64,000 bases of DNA, from assembly GCA_965262305.1 (NCBI GenBank), contig CBDHEY010000004.1, forward strand, positions 62,001 through 126,000, read 5' to 3'. The stretch's first letter is position 1, and every line of letters starts with the position of its first letter. Source of the stretch: CBDHEY01 sp965262305 (GTDB lineage: Bacteria; Pseudomonadota; Gammaproteobacteria; Pseudomonadales; Cellvibrionaceae). Positions 18,241-28,200 of this stretch are shown in pieces. The notes under the pieces are model-generated. The model was not told where the DNA came from, ran no database searches, and saw nothing but the letters and a program-made list of their open reading frames with translations. Position numbers and translations under genes: made by a program.

Positions 18241-19210
18241 GTTCTAAGAACTCATCGCGCACCTTTGCAATGTTTTCATATGAATTAATTTGCCGTTCAT
18301 CTAGCCACTCTTCCGCAAAGCGTATGTTCTCCTCTAATTCGAAAATCGATCTATGACCCATCACTGCGGTACAGATTCCAGGATGATCTAATGCGTAACC
18401 GATCGAAGCTTTGCGCAAAGCTTCAGGCGTACCGAAGATCCGTTTTAACTTTTCTGCTTCATTCAGAAAACCCACCAATTTACCTTCACACAGATCCCTA
18501 TTGTATTTCCAATATTCATCCTCTAGTGGCAAATCGTTTACGGTGTCAAATTTCCCAGTTAAAATTCCCCTTTTATATATACCACTTGCAATAATACCAA
18601 TCCCATGTCTGCGAGCTTGTTCAATTGCGTTATGGCATTCACTAGAAATTAAATTATATTGTAACTCAACAATATCAATGTCCTGCTTTAATGCCGCAAG
18701 TAAGTGTTCCGGTTCATTTTCCAAGCTATACCCCACAGCACCCACCAAATTCATTTCGCGTAGCGTTTGCAAAATTCTTATGGCTTGTTCTGATTCAATA
18801 TCAACAATGGAAGGAGCATGAATTAAGCATGTATCTGCGTACTCTGTGCGCAATCGCTTTAATGATTGTTTAAAACAACGAACAATAAAATTGGGGGAGA
18901 AATCTCTACGATGCGTATATTCATCTAAATGACCTAGTTTTAAATTAATTACAACTTCACTTCTATTATTTTCAAACGCTTTTCCAATTAATTCTTGTGA
19001 ACGACTATGAAAACAACTAGTTTGATCTTCGTATTGTCCATAAGCTGTAGAGACATCAAAAAAATTTACTCCTCTATCCAAGCAACCATGTAACAACTCG
19101 ACCGTTTCGGTGTCATCCAATCCTTTCCAACGCTTGCCACCAAGCTGCCATGATCCGCAACCGATTACGCTAACATCTATACCTGTATGACCTAATTTAC
19201 GATATTGCAT
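18212..19210 (-). CDS. Aldo/keto reductase
   Basis: 332 residues, a TIM-barrel NAD(P)H-dependent reductase. It begins YRKLGHTGIDVSVIGCGSWQLGG, with catalytic-region DVSTAYGQYEDQ (Asp/Tyr), VINLKLGH (Lys) and the C-terminal cofactor segment ASIGYALDHPGICTAVMGHRS. It belongs to the general L-fucose-dehydrogenase/YajO-like group; substrate unknown. It is the middle gene of a SIS isomerase - reductase - hydrolase operon, 42 bases after the SIS gene, which suggests action on a sugar or sugar-derived aldehyde/lactone. Confidence 0.88.
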   Translation of the reverse strand: MQYRKLGHTGIDVSVIGCGSWQLGGKRWKGLDDTETVELLHGCLDRGVNFFDVSTAYGQYEDQTSCFHSRSQELIGKAFENNRSEVVINLKLGHLDEYTHRRDFSPNFIVRCFKQSLKRLRTEYADTCLIHAPSIVDIESEQAIRILQTLREMNLVGAVGYSLENEPEHLLAALKQDIDIVELQYNLISSECHNAIEQARRHGIGIIASGIYKRGILTGKFDTVNDLPLEDEYWKYNRDLCEGKLVGFLNEAEKLKRIFGTPEALRKASIGYALDHPGICTAVMGHRSIFELEENIRFAEEWLDERQINSYENIAKVRDEFLEREEGRLESA

Positions 19211-19252
19211 TGCTAAGCTCCTTAAATATTTTTATTAGTTGGAAATCTATTT

Positions 19253-20380
19253 TTAAGCCATTTCACTTGTTCTTATTTTACTCGTTTCTACCGTGTTGTT
19301 TTCCCTGAAGTAGGTCTGACCAGTTAACTCTGCTTTGAGGGAAGCCAATAAAGAAAAAATAGCTGAGAAGTATAGGGGTGAAAGATTTTCATCACAGTCA
19401 GGAAATGATAAAGAATAGTCTGTTGCTTCTGCGAGTTCGTCATGACCACTTGAAACCAATAGGGTTTTACGACCAATTTTATTTGCGGCATTTACAATCT
19501 CCTTCGTTCGAGAATAATCGTTTTTACCTGAGGACAGGATGATCGTGGGTGTATCGGCTTTATAGTTATAGAAATTTAAATGTGCCCACTCTTCGGTTTC
19601 CTGGGCCATAGCAAAATCGCCTGTTGCCTCTATAAATTTTGCTGCACCAAATAACGCTGATCCATAATTGGGTCCTGACCCGATGAAAACATACTCTTTT
19701 TCTTGCTCCCACATCAGGGTAATATTTCGTAGGGTTTCTTCATTTTCCTCTAAAAAAAGATTCAAATTTCTGACAAAATATTTTATTTGACTTTTTAAAT
19801 CTTCCACCTTCCTTTCTGAGATTGTTTTCTTCTCTAGCCCCAAATTTATTGCCAACAAAATAAGCATTAAATGGTTTGCAAAATACGACCTGACACCTGG
19901 TGTACCATTAGGCTCAGGGTCTGGAAATTCCGGAAGTTCAGCAATCAACCCGTAACTCGCAAGATCATAAAATGAATTTTTATTAGATGTGAGCGAAATA
20001 GAGTCAATCTTATTGTTTTCGGCGGCGATAATTCCCTCTCGAGTCCGGCTTGAAGTACCAGAAACAGAAATGCCGATAGCCATATAGCTGCTGCGTAAAG
20101 ATTGAGGGATTAGAGCAGCGACATATCGGGAAAACTTTAGTGAAGTTAGAACTTCAACCGAAATTGACGCGAAACTACGAAATGCTAATTCAGAAGACAA
20201 CCCTGCGAAATTAGAATCACCCGATCCAAAAATAATAATTTTTTCTTTTTCTTTAATATTTGATTCGCGAATTAACTTTTTTACTGACGAGTCATATGAA
20301 GAGAATATTTGATCAAGTAATAAAGGCAAACTTCTTACTTGCTTTTCCATACTACAAAAATTAGAAACAGATTTATCCAT
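19253..20380 (-). CDS. SIS-domain phosphosugar isomerase/deaminase-like protein
   Basis: 375 residues with two SIS domains as in the isomerase half of GlmS and in FrlB/AgaS-type enzymes. First domain: IIIFGSGDSNFAG, IGISVSGTSSRTREGI. Second: YVFIGSGPNYGSALFGAAKF and ETEEWAHLNFYN, whose Glu resembles the catalytic Glu of this family. Such proteins isomerise or deaminate aminosugar phosphates or deglycate fructosamine phosphates. It heads the minus-strand operon with the aldo-keto reductase and hydrolase. The upstream ~550 bases are very A/T-rich and hold its promoter. Confidence 0.82.
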   Translation of the reverse strand: MDKSVSNFCSMEKQVRSLPLLLDQIFSSYDSSVKKLIRESNIKEKEKIIIFGSGDSNFAGLSSELAFRSFASISVEVLTSLKFSRYVAALIPQSLRSSYMAIGISVSGTSSRTREGIIAAENNKIDSISLTSNKNSFYDLASYGLIAELPEFPDPEPNGTPGVRSYFANHLMLILLAINLGLEKKTISERKVEDLKSQIKYFVRNLNLFLEENEETLRNITLMWEQEKEYVFIGSGPNYGSALFGAAKFIEATGDFAMAQETEEWAHLNFYNYKADTPTIILSSGKNDYSRTKEIVNAANKIGRKTLLVSSGHDELAEATDYSLSFPDCDENLSPLYFSAIFSLLASLKAELTGQTYFRENNTVETSKIRTSEMA

Positions 20381-20930
20381 TCGGATCTCCTTTTTTATGG
20401 GAGAATAAAACTGATTTTTTAAAATGTCTACTCGATAAAACCAGCATTCTCCACGAGAGTTAAAAAAGCAATCTTGTTAGACTAAAAAAGAATTTAGATG
20501 GGAAAATTAAAAAGTAGATATTAATGATAATTAATTGCTTACCGAAAAAAAAATAACAATCAATTGGTTTATATTTTTAAAATTTTTTAAGACATTGTCA
20601 TTACTATCAACAAATTGACATAACTTAAGATGTATCGAGAATAATAAGGCACTTAAAATATTATTTTAAAATAGAGTGAATAAAGAATTTTTCAAAAATA
20701 AAGAATAAATGAAATTATTATTTTTTCGGAAACGAAGAGATTATTCTAAGCTGTTTATTAAAAATTAGTATAAACAAACCCAACATATCATGAATAAAAT
20801 TTATCTTGAAAAAGCGTTTTTTCAAAAATTCCAAACGCGTAACGAGAAGCTAGACTTTCTGTAGAATGCTTAACCTAGTTCAAATACATTTCCATCTGAT
20901 TTGTTAGTGCAGATATGCGCATATCAAAGT
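20381..20930. other. A/T-rich intergenic region upstream of SIS operon
   Basis: About 550 bases with no convincing gene. It is strongly A/T-biased with many A and T tracts and contains an imperfect inverted repeat TTGAAAAA / TTTTTTCAA near 20803-20822. It should contain the promoter of the SIS operon, but no single box stands out. Nothing else is recognised. Confidence 0.4.
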
Positions 20931-20931
20931 C

Positions 20932-20961
20932 AAAAAAAAAGCAGATCAACATGTGATCCGC
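20932..20961 (-). terminator. Rho-independent terminator of accA
   Basis: Read on the minus strand, GCGGATCA and TGATCTGC form an 8-bp stem (one G-U pair) with a 5-base loop, followed by nine T residues. It lies about 30 bases beyond the accA stop codon. Confidence 0.85.
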
Positions 20962-20993
20962 TTTTCTATCAATTTAATAAATACCAGAGTATT

Positions 20994-21944
20994 TTAAGGG
21001 TTGCCATAACTCATTAAGCGTTGATAACGTTTCTCTATGAGAGAATCCATTTCTTGAGACTCAAGCGCCTCCAATTGCACAGATAATTTTTCTCTCAACG
21101 TTGTCGCCATTTGGTCCATATCTCTGTGGGCACCACCAAGCGGTTCTGGAATGATCTCGTCAACAATACCTAATTCCTGTAAAACACTTGAAGTAACGCC
21201 CATAGCTTCAGCAGCAAGAGGCGCTTTATCCACCGTCTTCCAAATAATATTGGCACAACCTTCTGGAGAAATAACAAAGTAAGTAGCATATTGAAGCATG
21301 TTAAGATGATCGCCAACACCTATTGCCAAAGCACCACCAGACGACCCCTCCCCAATGACTGTACAGATAATAGGTGTTTTAAGTCGCGACATAACAGCAA
21401 GGTTTTGTGCAATAGATTCACTAATACCTCTCTCTTCACTATCAATACCAGGGTAGGCCCCTGGAGTGTCGATAAGAGTCAACACCGGTAGCTTAAATCT
21501 TTCCGCCATTTCCATTAGACGCAAAGCCTTACGATATCCTTCAGGCCGAGGCATGCCAAAGTTTCGCATTACCTTATCTTTAACACTGCGACCTTTTTCT
21601 TCACCAATAACCATGACGGGTTTGCCATTAAGTCGACCAATGCCAGCAATTATTGCTTTGTCATCACCAAAGTGCCGGTCACCATGTAGCTCATCCCAAT
21701 CTTCAAATAGTCGCGGAATATAATCTGCAGAATATGGGCGTTGCGGGTGGCGAGCGACTTGAACTACTTGCCATGGTGTCAAACTGGAGTAAATGCTTTC
21801 AGTTAGTTTTACACTTTTTTCACGAAGTTTCTCTACTTCGTCACTTATATTTATCTCATTGTCACTACCAACCAACTGCAACTCTTCTATCTTTCCTTCT
21901 AGTTCGGCAATTGGTTGTTCAAAATCGAGGTAGTTTAAATTCAT
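20994..21944 (-). CDS. accA: Acetyl-CoA carboxylase carboxyltransferase subunit alpha
   Basis: 316 residues, standard length. Diagnostic segments are FEQPIAELEGKIEEL, ARHPQRPYSADYI, DWDELHGDRHFGDDKAI, TLIDTPGAYPGIDSEERG and GEGSSGGALAIGVGDH. It forms the alpha2beta2 carboxyltransferase that makes malonyl-CoA for fatty acid synthesis. It lies downstream of dnaE in the same direction, the order found in many gammaproteobacteria, with its own terminator. Confidence 0.98.
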   Translation of the reverse strand: MNLNYLDFEQPIAELEGKIEELQLVGSDNEINISDEVEKLREKSVKLTESIYSSLTPWQVVQVARHPQRPYSADYIPRLFEDWDELHGDRHFGDDKAIIAGIGRLNGKPVMVIGEEKGRSVKDKVMRNFGMPRPEGYRKALRLMEMAERFKLPVLTLIDTPGAYPGIDSEERGISESIAQNLAVMSRLKTPIICTVIGEGSSGGALAIGVGDHLNMLQYATYFVISPEGCANIIWKTVDKAPLAAEAMGVTSSVLQELGIVDEIIPEPLGGAHRDMDQMATTLREKLSVQLEALESQEMDSLIEKRYQRLMSYGNP

Positions 21945-22182
21945 TGTTTTTAGTAACCCGGTATTAAAATGGCTGCAGCGGATTCATTTTTGTATGCTAT
22001 CAATCCCATTGTGGCCATTATCAAATGATTAAATTCTGCTCTTTTTACGCTTTTGTTATTCCAGAGACTAAAATACATCCACTATCTTCTTGGCGAAAAA
22101 GGTTAATTTAAGATCAAAAAAGGCGAGAGTTTACCTGAGCGGCGGTCAGTCTCAAAGTTATTTTTGAATTTCATATACATGC

Positions 22183-25100
22183 TCAACTTTTATGTTTATA
22201 TAGTAATTCAATATGGTTTTGACCGTACAATGAGTTAAGCGCATTGATAAGTCCTTCTTCAGCTCGCACACGCCATTGGTCAGCAAGTAATAACTCGGCC
22301 GAACAAGAATTTTTAACGTATTGAATAGCCAACGGGCAACTACCTTGATCCAGATACGGGCCTATGGCTCCCATCAACCGATTAGAATAATTATTGGGCA
22401 TATCCGACTCTTTCCAACGAATTCTAATCAATTCCAACTGTTGCTGCCTCGCCCTAGCAATATCCACAACTCTATCGGCACGCATTTTTAGGCCGCCACT
22501 GTAATCATCGTGGCTTATTTGCCCATCAATGACCAGCAAAGCATCTTTAAAAAGACTATCTCTATTTTCATTATAAACGTCAGCGAATATAGCCACTTCA
22601 ATACGACCGGTGCGGTCGTCTAGCGTAACAAAAGCCATGTTTTCACCTTTCTTCGTCTTCATTACGCGAAAAGCTACCACCAACCCAGCCACCGATTGGG
22701 TTTTCTTGTCAGGCCGAACATCTGCAATTCGACATGAAACAAGATCGTTCAGCTGTTCATCGTATTCATCAATCGGATGGCCAGTGAGATAAAGGCCTAG
22801 CGTTTCTTTTTCACCGTTTAATCGTTCCTTGATATTCCATCGATTTACCTGAGAAAACTCGCTATAGCAATCAGAGTGGTCAGAAGAGCTAGGTACAACT
22901 TCGCCAAATAAATCTGCCATACCCGCATTCGCGTTAGCGTTAACCTGTTCTGCCGCCTTAACCGCTTCAGGAATCGCCAAAAACATTACCGCGCGATCAT
23001 AATCCAGGTCAACTCCAGGACCTATGGTATCGAAAGCACCACTGCGTACCAACGCTTCCAGTGCACGCTTATTTACTTTTCTAGGATCTATTCTCGCGCA
23101 AAAATCAAAGATATCAGTAAAAGCGCTTTCTTTTCTCGCTTCAATAATATTTTCAACTGGCCCTTCACCAAGCCCCTTAATTGCCCCTAAGCCGTAGATA
23201 ATGTTGTTATCCTTATCTACGGTAAATTGAAATTCTCCACTGTTCACATCGGGTGGCAAGAGCACTAACCCCATATTGCGGACTTCTTCAATAAAAGTCA
23301 CAACCTTGTCTGTTTTATCCATATCTGATGACATGGTTGCTGCCATAAAATGAGCTGGGTAATGCGCCTTAAGCCAAGCAGTCTGATAAGAAACCAATGC
23401 ATATGCAGCCGAGTGCGACTTGTTAAAACCGTATCCCGCAAACTTTTCCACGAGATCAAAGATTTTCATGGCTAGGTTAGGATCAACGCCTTTATCCGAT
23501 GCGCCTTTCTCAAAAACCGCACGTTGCTTCGCCATTTCTTCTGGTTTTTTCTTTCCCATGGCTCGGCGAAGCATATCTGCGCCGCCCAGAGTATAACCAG
23601 CTAAGACCTGAGCAATTTGCATTACTTGTTCTTGATATACGATTACACCATAGGTAGGTTCTAGAATCGGCTGAAGCGATTCATGCTGATAAGTAGCATC
23701 AGGATAGGCGACTTGCGCTCTTCCATGTTTTCTATTAATAAAATCGTCAACCATCCCGGATTGAAGAGGACCAGGACGGAACAAGGCCACCAGTGCAATC
23801 ATATCTTCAAGATTATCTGGCTGTAAGCGTTTTATTAGATCTTTCATGCCTCTAGATTCCAACTGGAATACTGCCGTAGTTTCCGCTTTTTTTAACATAA
23901 CAAATGTTTCAGCGTCATCAAGAGGGATCGAGGAGATATCGATGGGGTCATCGCCAAACTGGCTACGTTGAGCGTTAACCATTTTTACCGCCCAATCAAT
24001 AATCGTTAAGGTACGCAGGCCTAAGAAGTCGAATTTTACGAGCCCAGCATCTTCTACATCGTTTTTATCAAATTGCGTAACAAGACCTGAACCCGTTTCA
24101 TCACAGTAAAGAGGTGCAAAGTCAGTAAGCTTCGTAGGGGCTATTACAACCCCCCCAGCATGCTTACCAACATTTCGAGTGATACCCTCTAACTGAGTTG
24201 CCATTTCCCAAATTTCTTGAGCCTCAGAATCAATATCTAAAAATTCTTTAAGTACTTCTTCTTGGGCAACCGCTTTTTCCAGAGTCATTCCAATATCTGG
24301 TGGGATCATTTTTGATAGCTTATCAGCTAGCCCGTAGGATTTGCCTTGTGCGCGGGCCACGTCTCGCACAACTGCTTTAGCGGCCATGGTTCCAAAAGTG
24401 ACAATTTGAGAAACCGCATCTCTACCATAGTTATCCGCTACGTATGCAATCACCTGATCGCGATTCTCCATACAAAAATCGACATCAAAATCCGGCATGG
24501 ACACACGCTCAGGATTAAGAAATCGCTCGAAGAGTAATTCATACTGTAATGGATCAAGGTCTGTAATTTTTAAAGAATAAGCCACTAAAGAACCGGCACC
24601 CGATCCACGACCAGGTCCAACGGGTATATCATGATCTTTCGCCCATTGAATGAAGTCCATTACGATAAGGAAGTAGCCGGGGAACCCCATATCACAAATA
24701 ATATCTAATTCAAAATCTAGTCGATCATAGTATTTTTTCTTACGATCGGAATAATCTGCTATAGATTCATCTAGAATCGTTTTTAAACGTTCATCAAGCC
24801 CCTCAAAAGAAATTTTTCTAAAAAATTCATTTTCAGTAAGCCCTTCAGGAATTGGGTATTCGGGAAGAAAATATTTCCCTAATTGAATATCAACGTTACA
24901 ACGTTTTGCAATCTCTACAGTATTTTCAAGTGCTTCAGGAATATCCTCAAACAACTGCTCCATTTCAGCTGCTGATTTTAAGTATTGCTCTTCACTGTAT
25001 CGCTTTTCTCTGCGAGGGTCATCAAGTGCCCTGCCCTCGCCTATACATACTCGTGCTTCATGAGCTTCAAATTGATCTCGTTCGACGAACCTCACATCGT

Positions 25101-25713
25101 TCGTTGCCACAACAGGTATTGCGTTTTGTTCCGCAAGAGCAACCGCTCCGTGTAAATAGTTTTCATCATTTTCACGACCTGTTCTTTGTAATTCAATATA
25201 GAACCTATCGGGAAATAAATTTTGCCAAAACTCTAATCGTGACTGAGCTTCGTCTAGTTTCGAAGCTATCAACGATTGTCCTACATCACCAAATTTTCCT
25301 CCAGAAAGGGCAATCAAACCAGATGAATATTTTTCTATCCAAGAATAGGTTATGTAGGGGACACCAAGTTTTTGTCCTTTTTGATATCCAAGCGAAATTA
25401 GCTCAGTCAAATTTCGATAGCCCTGATCATTAGTCGCTAAAAATGTAATAAGTGCGGGTCGGTTATCTTCATCCATTTCAATTTGAAGATCTGCACCAAA
25501 TACGGGTTTTACACCAGCACTCTGAGCTGCCTTATAAAATTTTATCAGCCCCATCAAGTTGTGAAAATCCGTGACCGCAACCGCAGGAAATCCTTCGGAT
25601 ACTATTTTTTTTATCAGCGGTTTTACACGGACAATACTGTCTACCAGTGAAAACTCTGTGCGGACTCGTAAATGAACAAATCTTTCTTTCAACATGTTAA
25701 CAATTTCATTCAA
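22183..25713 (-). CDS. dnaE: DNA polymerase III subunit alpha
   Basis: About 1170 residues. An N-terminal PHP domain (FVHLRVRTEFSLVDS, AVAVTDFHNLMGLIKFY) is followed by the C-family polymerase core with catalytic motifs PDFDVDF (about residue 408) and LVKFDFLGLRTL, then an OB domain (LVVAFRVMKTKKGENMAFVTLDD). It is the replicative polymerase. Two starts are possible: TTG at 25713 with a weak GCGAG upstream, and ATG at 25695 (MLKERFVHL), which matches the family N-terminus better but lacks a ribosome site. The acyltransferase gene ends only four bases upstream. Confidence 0.98.
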   Translation of the reverse strand: MNEIVNMLKERFVHLRVRTEFSLVDSIVRVKPLIKKIVSEGFPAVAVTDFHNLMGLIKFYKAAQSAGVKPVFGADLQIEMDEDNRPALITFLATNDQGYRNLTELISLGYQKGQKLGVPYITYSWIEKYSSGLIALSGGKFGDVGQSLIASKLDEAQSRLEFWQNLFPDRFYIELQRTGRENDENYLHGAVALAEQNAIPVVATNDVRFVERDQFEAHEARVCIGEGRALDDPRREKRYSEEQYLKSAAEMEQLFEDIPEALENTVEIAKRCNVDIQLGKYFLPEYPIPEGLTENEFFRKISFEGLDERLKTILDESIADYSDRKKKYYDRLDFELDIICDMGFPGYFLIVMDFIQWAKDHDIPVGPGRGSGAGSLVAYSLKITDLDPLQYELLFERFLNPERVSMPDFDVDFCMENRDQVIAYVADNYGRDAVSQIVTFGTMAAKAVVRDVARAQGKSYGLADKLSKMIPPDIGMTLEKAVAQEEVLKEFLDIDSEAQEIWEMATQLEGITRNVGKHAGGVVIAPTKLTDFAPLYCDETGSGLVTQFDKNDVEDAGLVKFDFLGLRTLTIIDWAVKMVNAQRSQFGDDPIDISSIPLDDAETFVMLKKAETTAVFQLESRGMKDLIKRLQPDNLEDMIALVALFRPGPLQSGMVDDFINRKHGRAQVAYPDATYQHESLQPILEPTYGVIVYQEQVMQIAQVLAGYTLGGADMLRRAMGKKKPEEMAKQRAVFEKGASDKGVDPNLAMKIFDLVEKFAGYGFNKSHSAAYALVSYQTAWLKAHYPAHFMAATMSSDMDKTDKVVTFIEEVRNMGLVLLPPDVNSGEFQFTVDKDNNIIYGLGAIKGLGEGPVENIIEARKESAFTDIFDFCARIDPRKVNKRALEALVRSGAFDTIGPGVDLDYDRAVMFLAIPEAVKAAEQVNANANAGMADLFGEVVPSSSDHSDCYSEFSQVNRWNIKERLNGEKETLGLYLTGHPIDEYDEQLNDLVSCRIADVRPDKKTQSVAGLVVAFRVMKTKKGENMAFVTLDDRTGRIEVAIFADVYNENRDSLFKDALLVIDGQISHDDYSGGLKMRADRVVDIARARQQQLELIRIRWKESDMPNNYSNRLMGAIGPYLDQGSCPLAIQYVKNSCSAELLLADQWRVRAEEGLINALNSLYGQNHIELLYKHKS

Positions 25714-25717
25714 TAAA

Positions 25718-26776
25718 TTAACTCGCCGGAACTACCGGCTCTGGATCTTTCTTAATTAACGTTCTGCCGCCACGTATCATTAGTCTCTTTAACGGCTTTT
25801 CGATAATCAGATATGTAATCCACGAATATAAACAAAGGACTAACAAATAAAGCCAGATTTTTGCATCGTGGGGAACACTTGTGTATTTATAAATATGTCT
25901 AATCGTGTATAAAACCGTAAGTTGATTCAAATAAATTGAGTAAGAAATAATTCCTATCCAGCTAAATTTTTTAAATAACATTGAAAGAAATCCTTTTTCT
26001 AAAGCGAATATAACAACAACAAAGGTAAATACATAAGGCGCAAACATATCCATACCGTTGTATCTTTTTTCTCGCCAAAAGATGAGGATATAAACGGCCA
26101 CGATACATAAGATTTCTAACACATGGCATGATCTTAATACCGCAGCATTGTTACGCCAATAGATATAAATTCGATAGGCGATTATTCCCATAAAAAAAGA
26201 TGCAATTCCACGGAGCATACCCGTGTTTACAAACCCATATATATTTCGAGCTTGTAAATCAAAATGCCCAACAGCGGTGTAAATTAACAATACGCAAAAA
26301 ATCGAAACAAATAAGAGTAACGCTGAACTCGTCGCTCTAGTGATATATAAAATAAAAAATACGTTAACCCAGAATTCTACCGATATGGTCCAACTCGGAT
26401 AATTCCAAGTCAAACCGTGCGGATTTAAGCCAATATTCTGTACTAAAAATAGTTGTTGGACAAAAGTAAATAAGTTTCCTTCTCGGTACTCTTTGAGCTC
26501 GCCGTAATATAACAATGAAGCACCAATGAAAGTAATAAGCGTAAAAATATGAAGCGGATATAAACGCGCTAAACGCCTAACAACAAAATCAGATACATCA
26601 ATTTTTTTATCGCTGCTGAGATAGCTATGAGTAAGAATAAAACCACTCAAAACTAAAAAAAAGTCACACGCTAAATATCCCGCCCAGTTTGTTCGATAAT
26701 GAAATGCTGCGACACCTAAAGCAGCCACTCCACGAAATAAATCAAGCATTCGAAAGTGGTATCGCTCATTATTCAT
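25718..26776 (-). CDS. Acyltransferase 3 family membrane protein
   Basis: 352 residues, about ten membrane segments. The N-terminus FRMLDLFRGVAALGVAAFHYR carries the family R-G-x-A-x-x-x-V-x-x-H motif with the catalytic His, followed by FFLVLSGFILTHSY. These enzymes O-acylate (for example O-acetylate) extracellular polysaccharide, lipid A or peptidoglycan. It is in the same direction as dnaE and four bases before it, an unusual neighbour for dnaE. It is unrelated in sequence detail to the second acyltransferase at 35080. Confidence 0.9.
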   Translation of the reverse strand: MNNERYHFRMLDLFRGVAALGVAAFHYRTNWAGYLACDFFLVLSGFILTHSYLSSDKKIDVSDFVVRRLARLYPLHIFTLITFIGASLLYYGELKEYREGNLFTFVQQLFLVQNIGLNPHGLTWNYPSWTISVEFWVNVFFILYITRATSSALLLFVSIFCVLLIYTAVGHFDLQARNIYGFVNTGMLRGIASFFMGIIAYRIYIYWRNNAAVLRSCHVLEILCIVAVYILIFWREKRYNGMDMFAPYVFTFVVVIFALEKGFLSMLFKKFSWIGIISYSIYLNQLTVLYTIRHIYKYTSVPHDAKIWLYLLVLCLYSWITYLIIEKPLKRLMIRGGRTLIKKDPEPVVPAS

Positions 26777-27049
26777 CCAACTGTTCCTTAACTATTGTTT
26801 ATTATTTTCATAGATTATATTGATTCACCTTTGCAAATGACAGGTTTGGTATTTGTTTCTAACTTTTTAAACAGGTAAATAGCTTTGATAGATTAAAATT
26901 TAATCAGCCACAAAATATGATTGAATCGTGATATTACGCATAAAAATAAATATAAATTTTATTTATCAAATAACAATAAATAATTAATTTTAATTAACAA
27001 CGATCTGCATTTATATTATTGAAATAATTGTTTATAGAGGAAAAAACTT

Positions 27050-27418
27050 ATGCGAATTTATTACAAACTCTTGGGTTTGACTTCTCTCGTCTTAGGGGGG
27101 ATTGGCGCAGTTTTACCCCTAATGCCGACTACGTGTTTTGTGTTATTCGCTGCATGGTGCTTCTCCAAATCATCACCAAAATGGAAGGAAAAGCTCGAAA
27201 GAAGTTACTTTTTTGGCTCAATATTGACGAACTGGGAAGAAAACCGTTGTATTCCGACAAAATCAAAATACATAGCTGTATTAACAATGCTAGTTTCGGG
27301 TGTTATCTCTTTAGTTATAATTCAGAGCAATTTAGGAAAGGTTGCCGTTTTACTCGCGATAAGCATTGGCATTTTCAGTTTATTTACAGTGAAAGCCTGT
27401 CCCGTAAGAGAGATCTAA
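27050..27418 (+). CDS. YbaN/DUF454 family inner-membrane protein
   Basis: 122 residues. The N-terminal part, YKLLGLTSLVLGGIGAVLPLMPTTCFVLFAAWCF, is the hallmark of DUF454 (YbaN), followed by a conserved SPKWKEKLE stretch and two further hydrophobic helices. The function of the family is not established. AGAGG lies about eight bases before the ATG. Its 3' end overlaps the convergent membrane-protein gene by four bases. The upstream 270 bases are A/T-rich and without other features. Confidence 0.88.
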   Translation: MRIYYKLLGLTSLVLGGIGAVLPLMPTTCFVLFAAWCFSKSSPKWKEKLERSYFFGSILTNWEENRCIPTKSKYIAVLTMLVSGVISLVIIQSNLGKVAVLLAISIGIFSLFTVKACPVREI

Positions 27419-28137
27419 GCCTTATCCAGATTCGCAATAGTAGAATGTGTCTTAGGAGTATATATATAAATTAGCCCCGCCATTACTACAAAAGAAATTA
27501 GTAGTAACATAAACCAGGGAATATAAATACTTAATGAGTAGCGAGTCAGAGCTAACCAACCAAAATAGCTAATCACGCTCAATTGTAGCCATTGAGAATA
27601 CTTTTGAGCAAAATACCATTGATTACTTTGAATATTTTTAACGTAGCGAGCTAAAACTAAAGAAATGATTGTAAGTGCAGCCACGATCAAACCAACTAAG
27701 ATAAATGACGCCCAGACTGCAAATTCAGGCCAGCCAACGACTTGAGCAGACTTTGCTGGACCAGACCAAAGAGCATCCCAACTTACTGCTAAGATAATTC
27801 CAAGGCTCACCAAAACAGATCGTTCATTTACGGAAGAATCATTAGGTTCTCTCAAAGAGTTTAATTCATCTTTAACAAAATGTGCGATAAGCAAAAAAGC
27901 GATTAATCCAATAATGGGAGTAATTTCAGGAAGGAATTTTAAACTGAAATAAGATGTTAGATAACCAAACATCGGAAAAATAGTATGGGTCAAGCTGACA
28001 CCAATAATCCAACCAAGTATATGAGATCTACGCTCCATGAACTTTGCGCGTGCGCCAGTTGCTATGGCTGCATCAATTCCAATACCCAACCCCATAATGA
28101 GGCTAGCGGATAAAAAATCAGCGAGGAATAAAGACAT
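27415..28137 (-). CDS. Polytopic membrane protein, possibly MntP/LysE-like
   Basis: 240 residues with about six hydrophobic helices. The N-terminal helix reads MGLGIGIDAAIATGA, and a second-half helix has ILAVSWDALWSG. The intramembrane Asp residues in a two-half arrangement recall MntP manganese exporters, but the protein is longer and the match is by eye only. It is separated from phoX upstream by a strong terminator, so it probably has its own promoter. Function not assignable with confidence. Confidence 0.7.
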   Translation of the reverse strand: MSLFLADFLSASLIMGLGIGIDAAIATGARAKFMERRSHILGWIIGVSLTHTIFPMFGYLTSYFSLKFLPEITPIIGLIAFLLIAHFVKDELNSLREPNDSSVNERSVLVSLGIILAVSWDALWSGPAKSAQVVGWPEFAVWASFILVGLIVAALTIISLVLARYVKNIQSNQWYFAQKYSQWLQLSVISYFGWLALTRYSLSIYIPWFMLLLISFVVMAGLIYIYTPKTHSTIANLDKA

Positions 28138-28156
28138 TTCAACCCATTCTTATTAA

Positions 28157-28188
28157 AAACACAGAAGAGCATATGCTCTTCTGTGTTT
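28157..28188 (-). terminator. Terminator downstream of phoX
   Basis: A perfect inverted repeat: 14-base arms AAACACAGAAGAGC and GCTCTTCTGTGTTT around ATAT, with T/A-rich ends. It lies 13 bases after the phoX stop and separates phoX from the downstream membrane-protein gene. Confidence 0.85.
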
Positions 28189-28200
28189 AATTAAAATAAC

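Noticed and set aside
27028..27474. A 148-codon frame overlapping the YbaN gene
   Set aside because: The alternative frame at 27050 gives a clear DUF454 protein with a ribosome site; the longer frame has no recognisable content.
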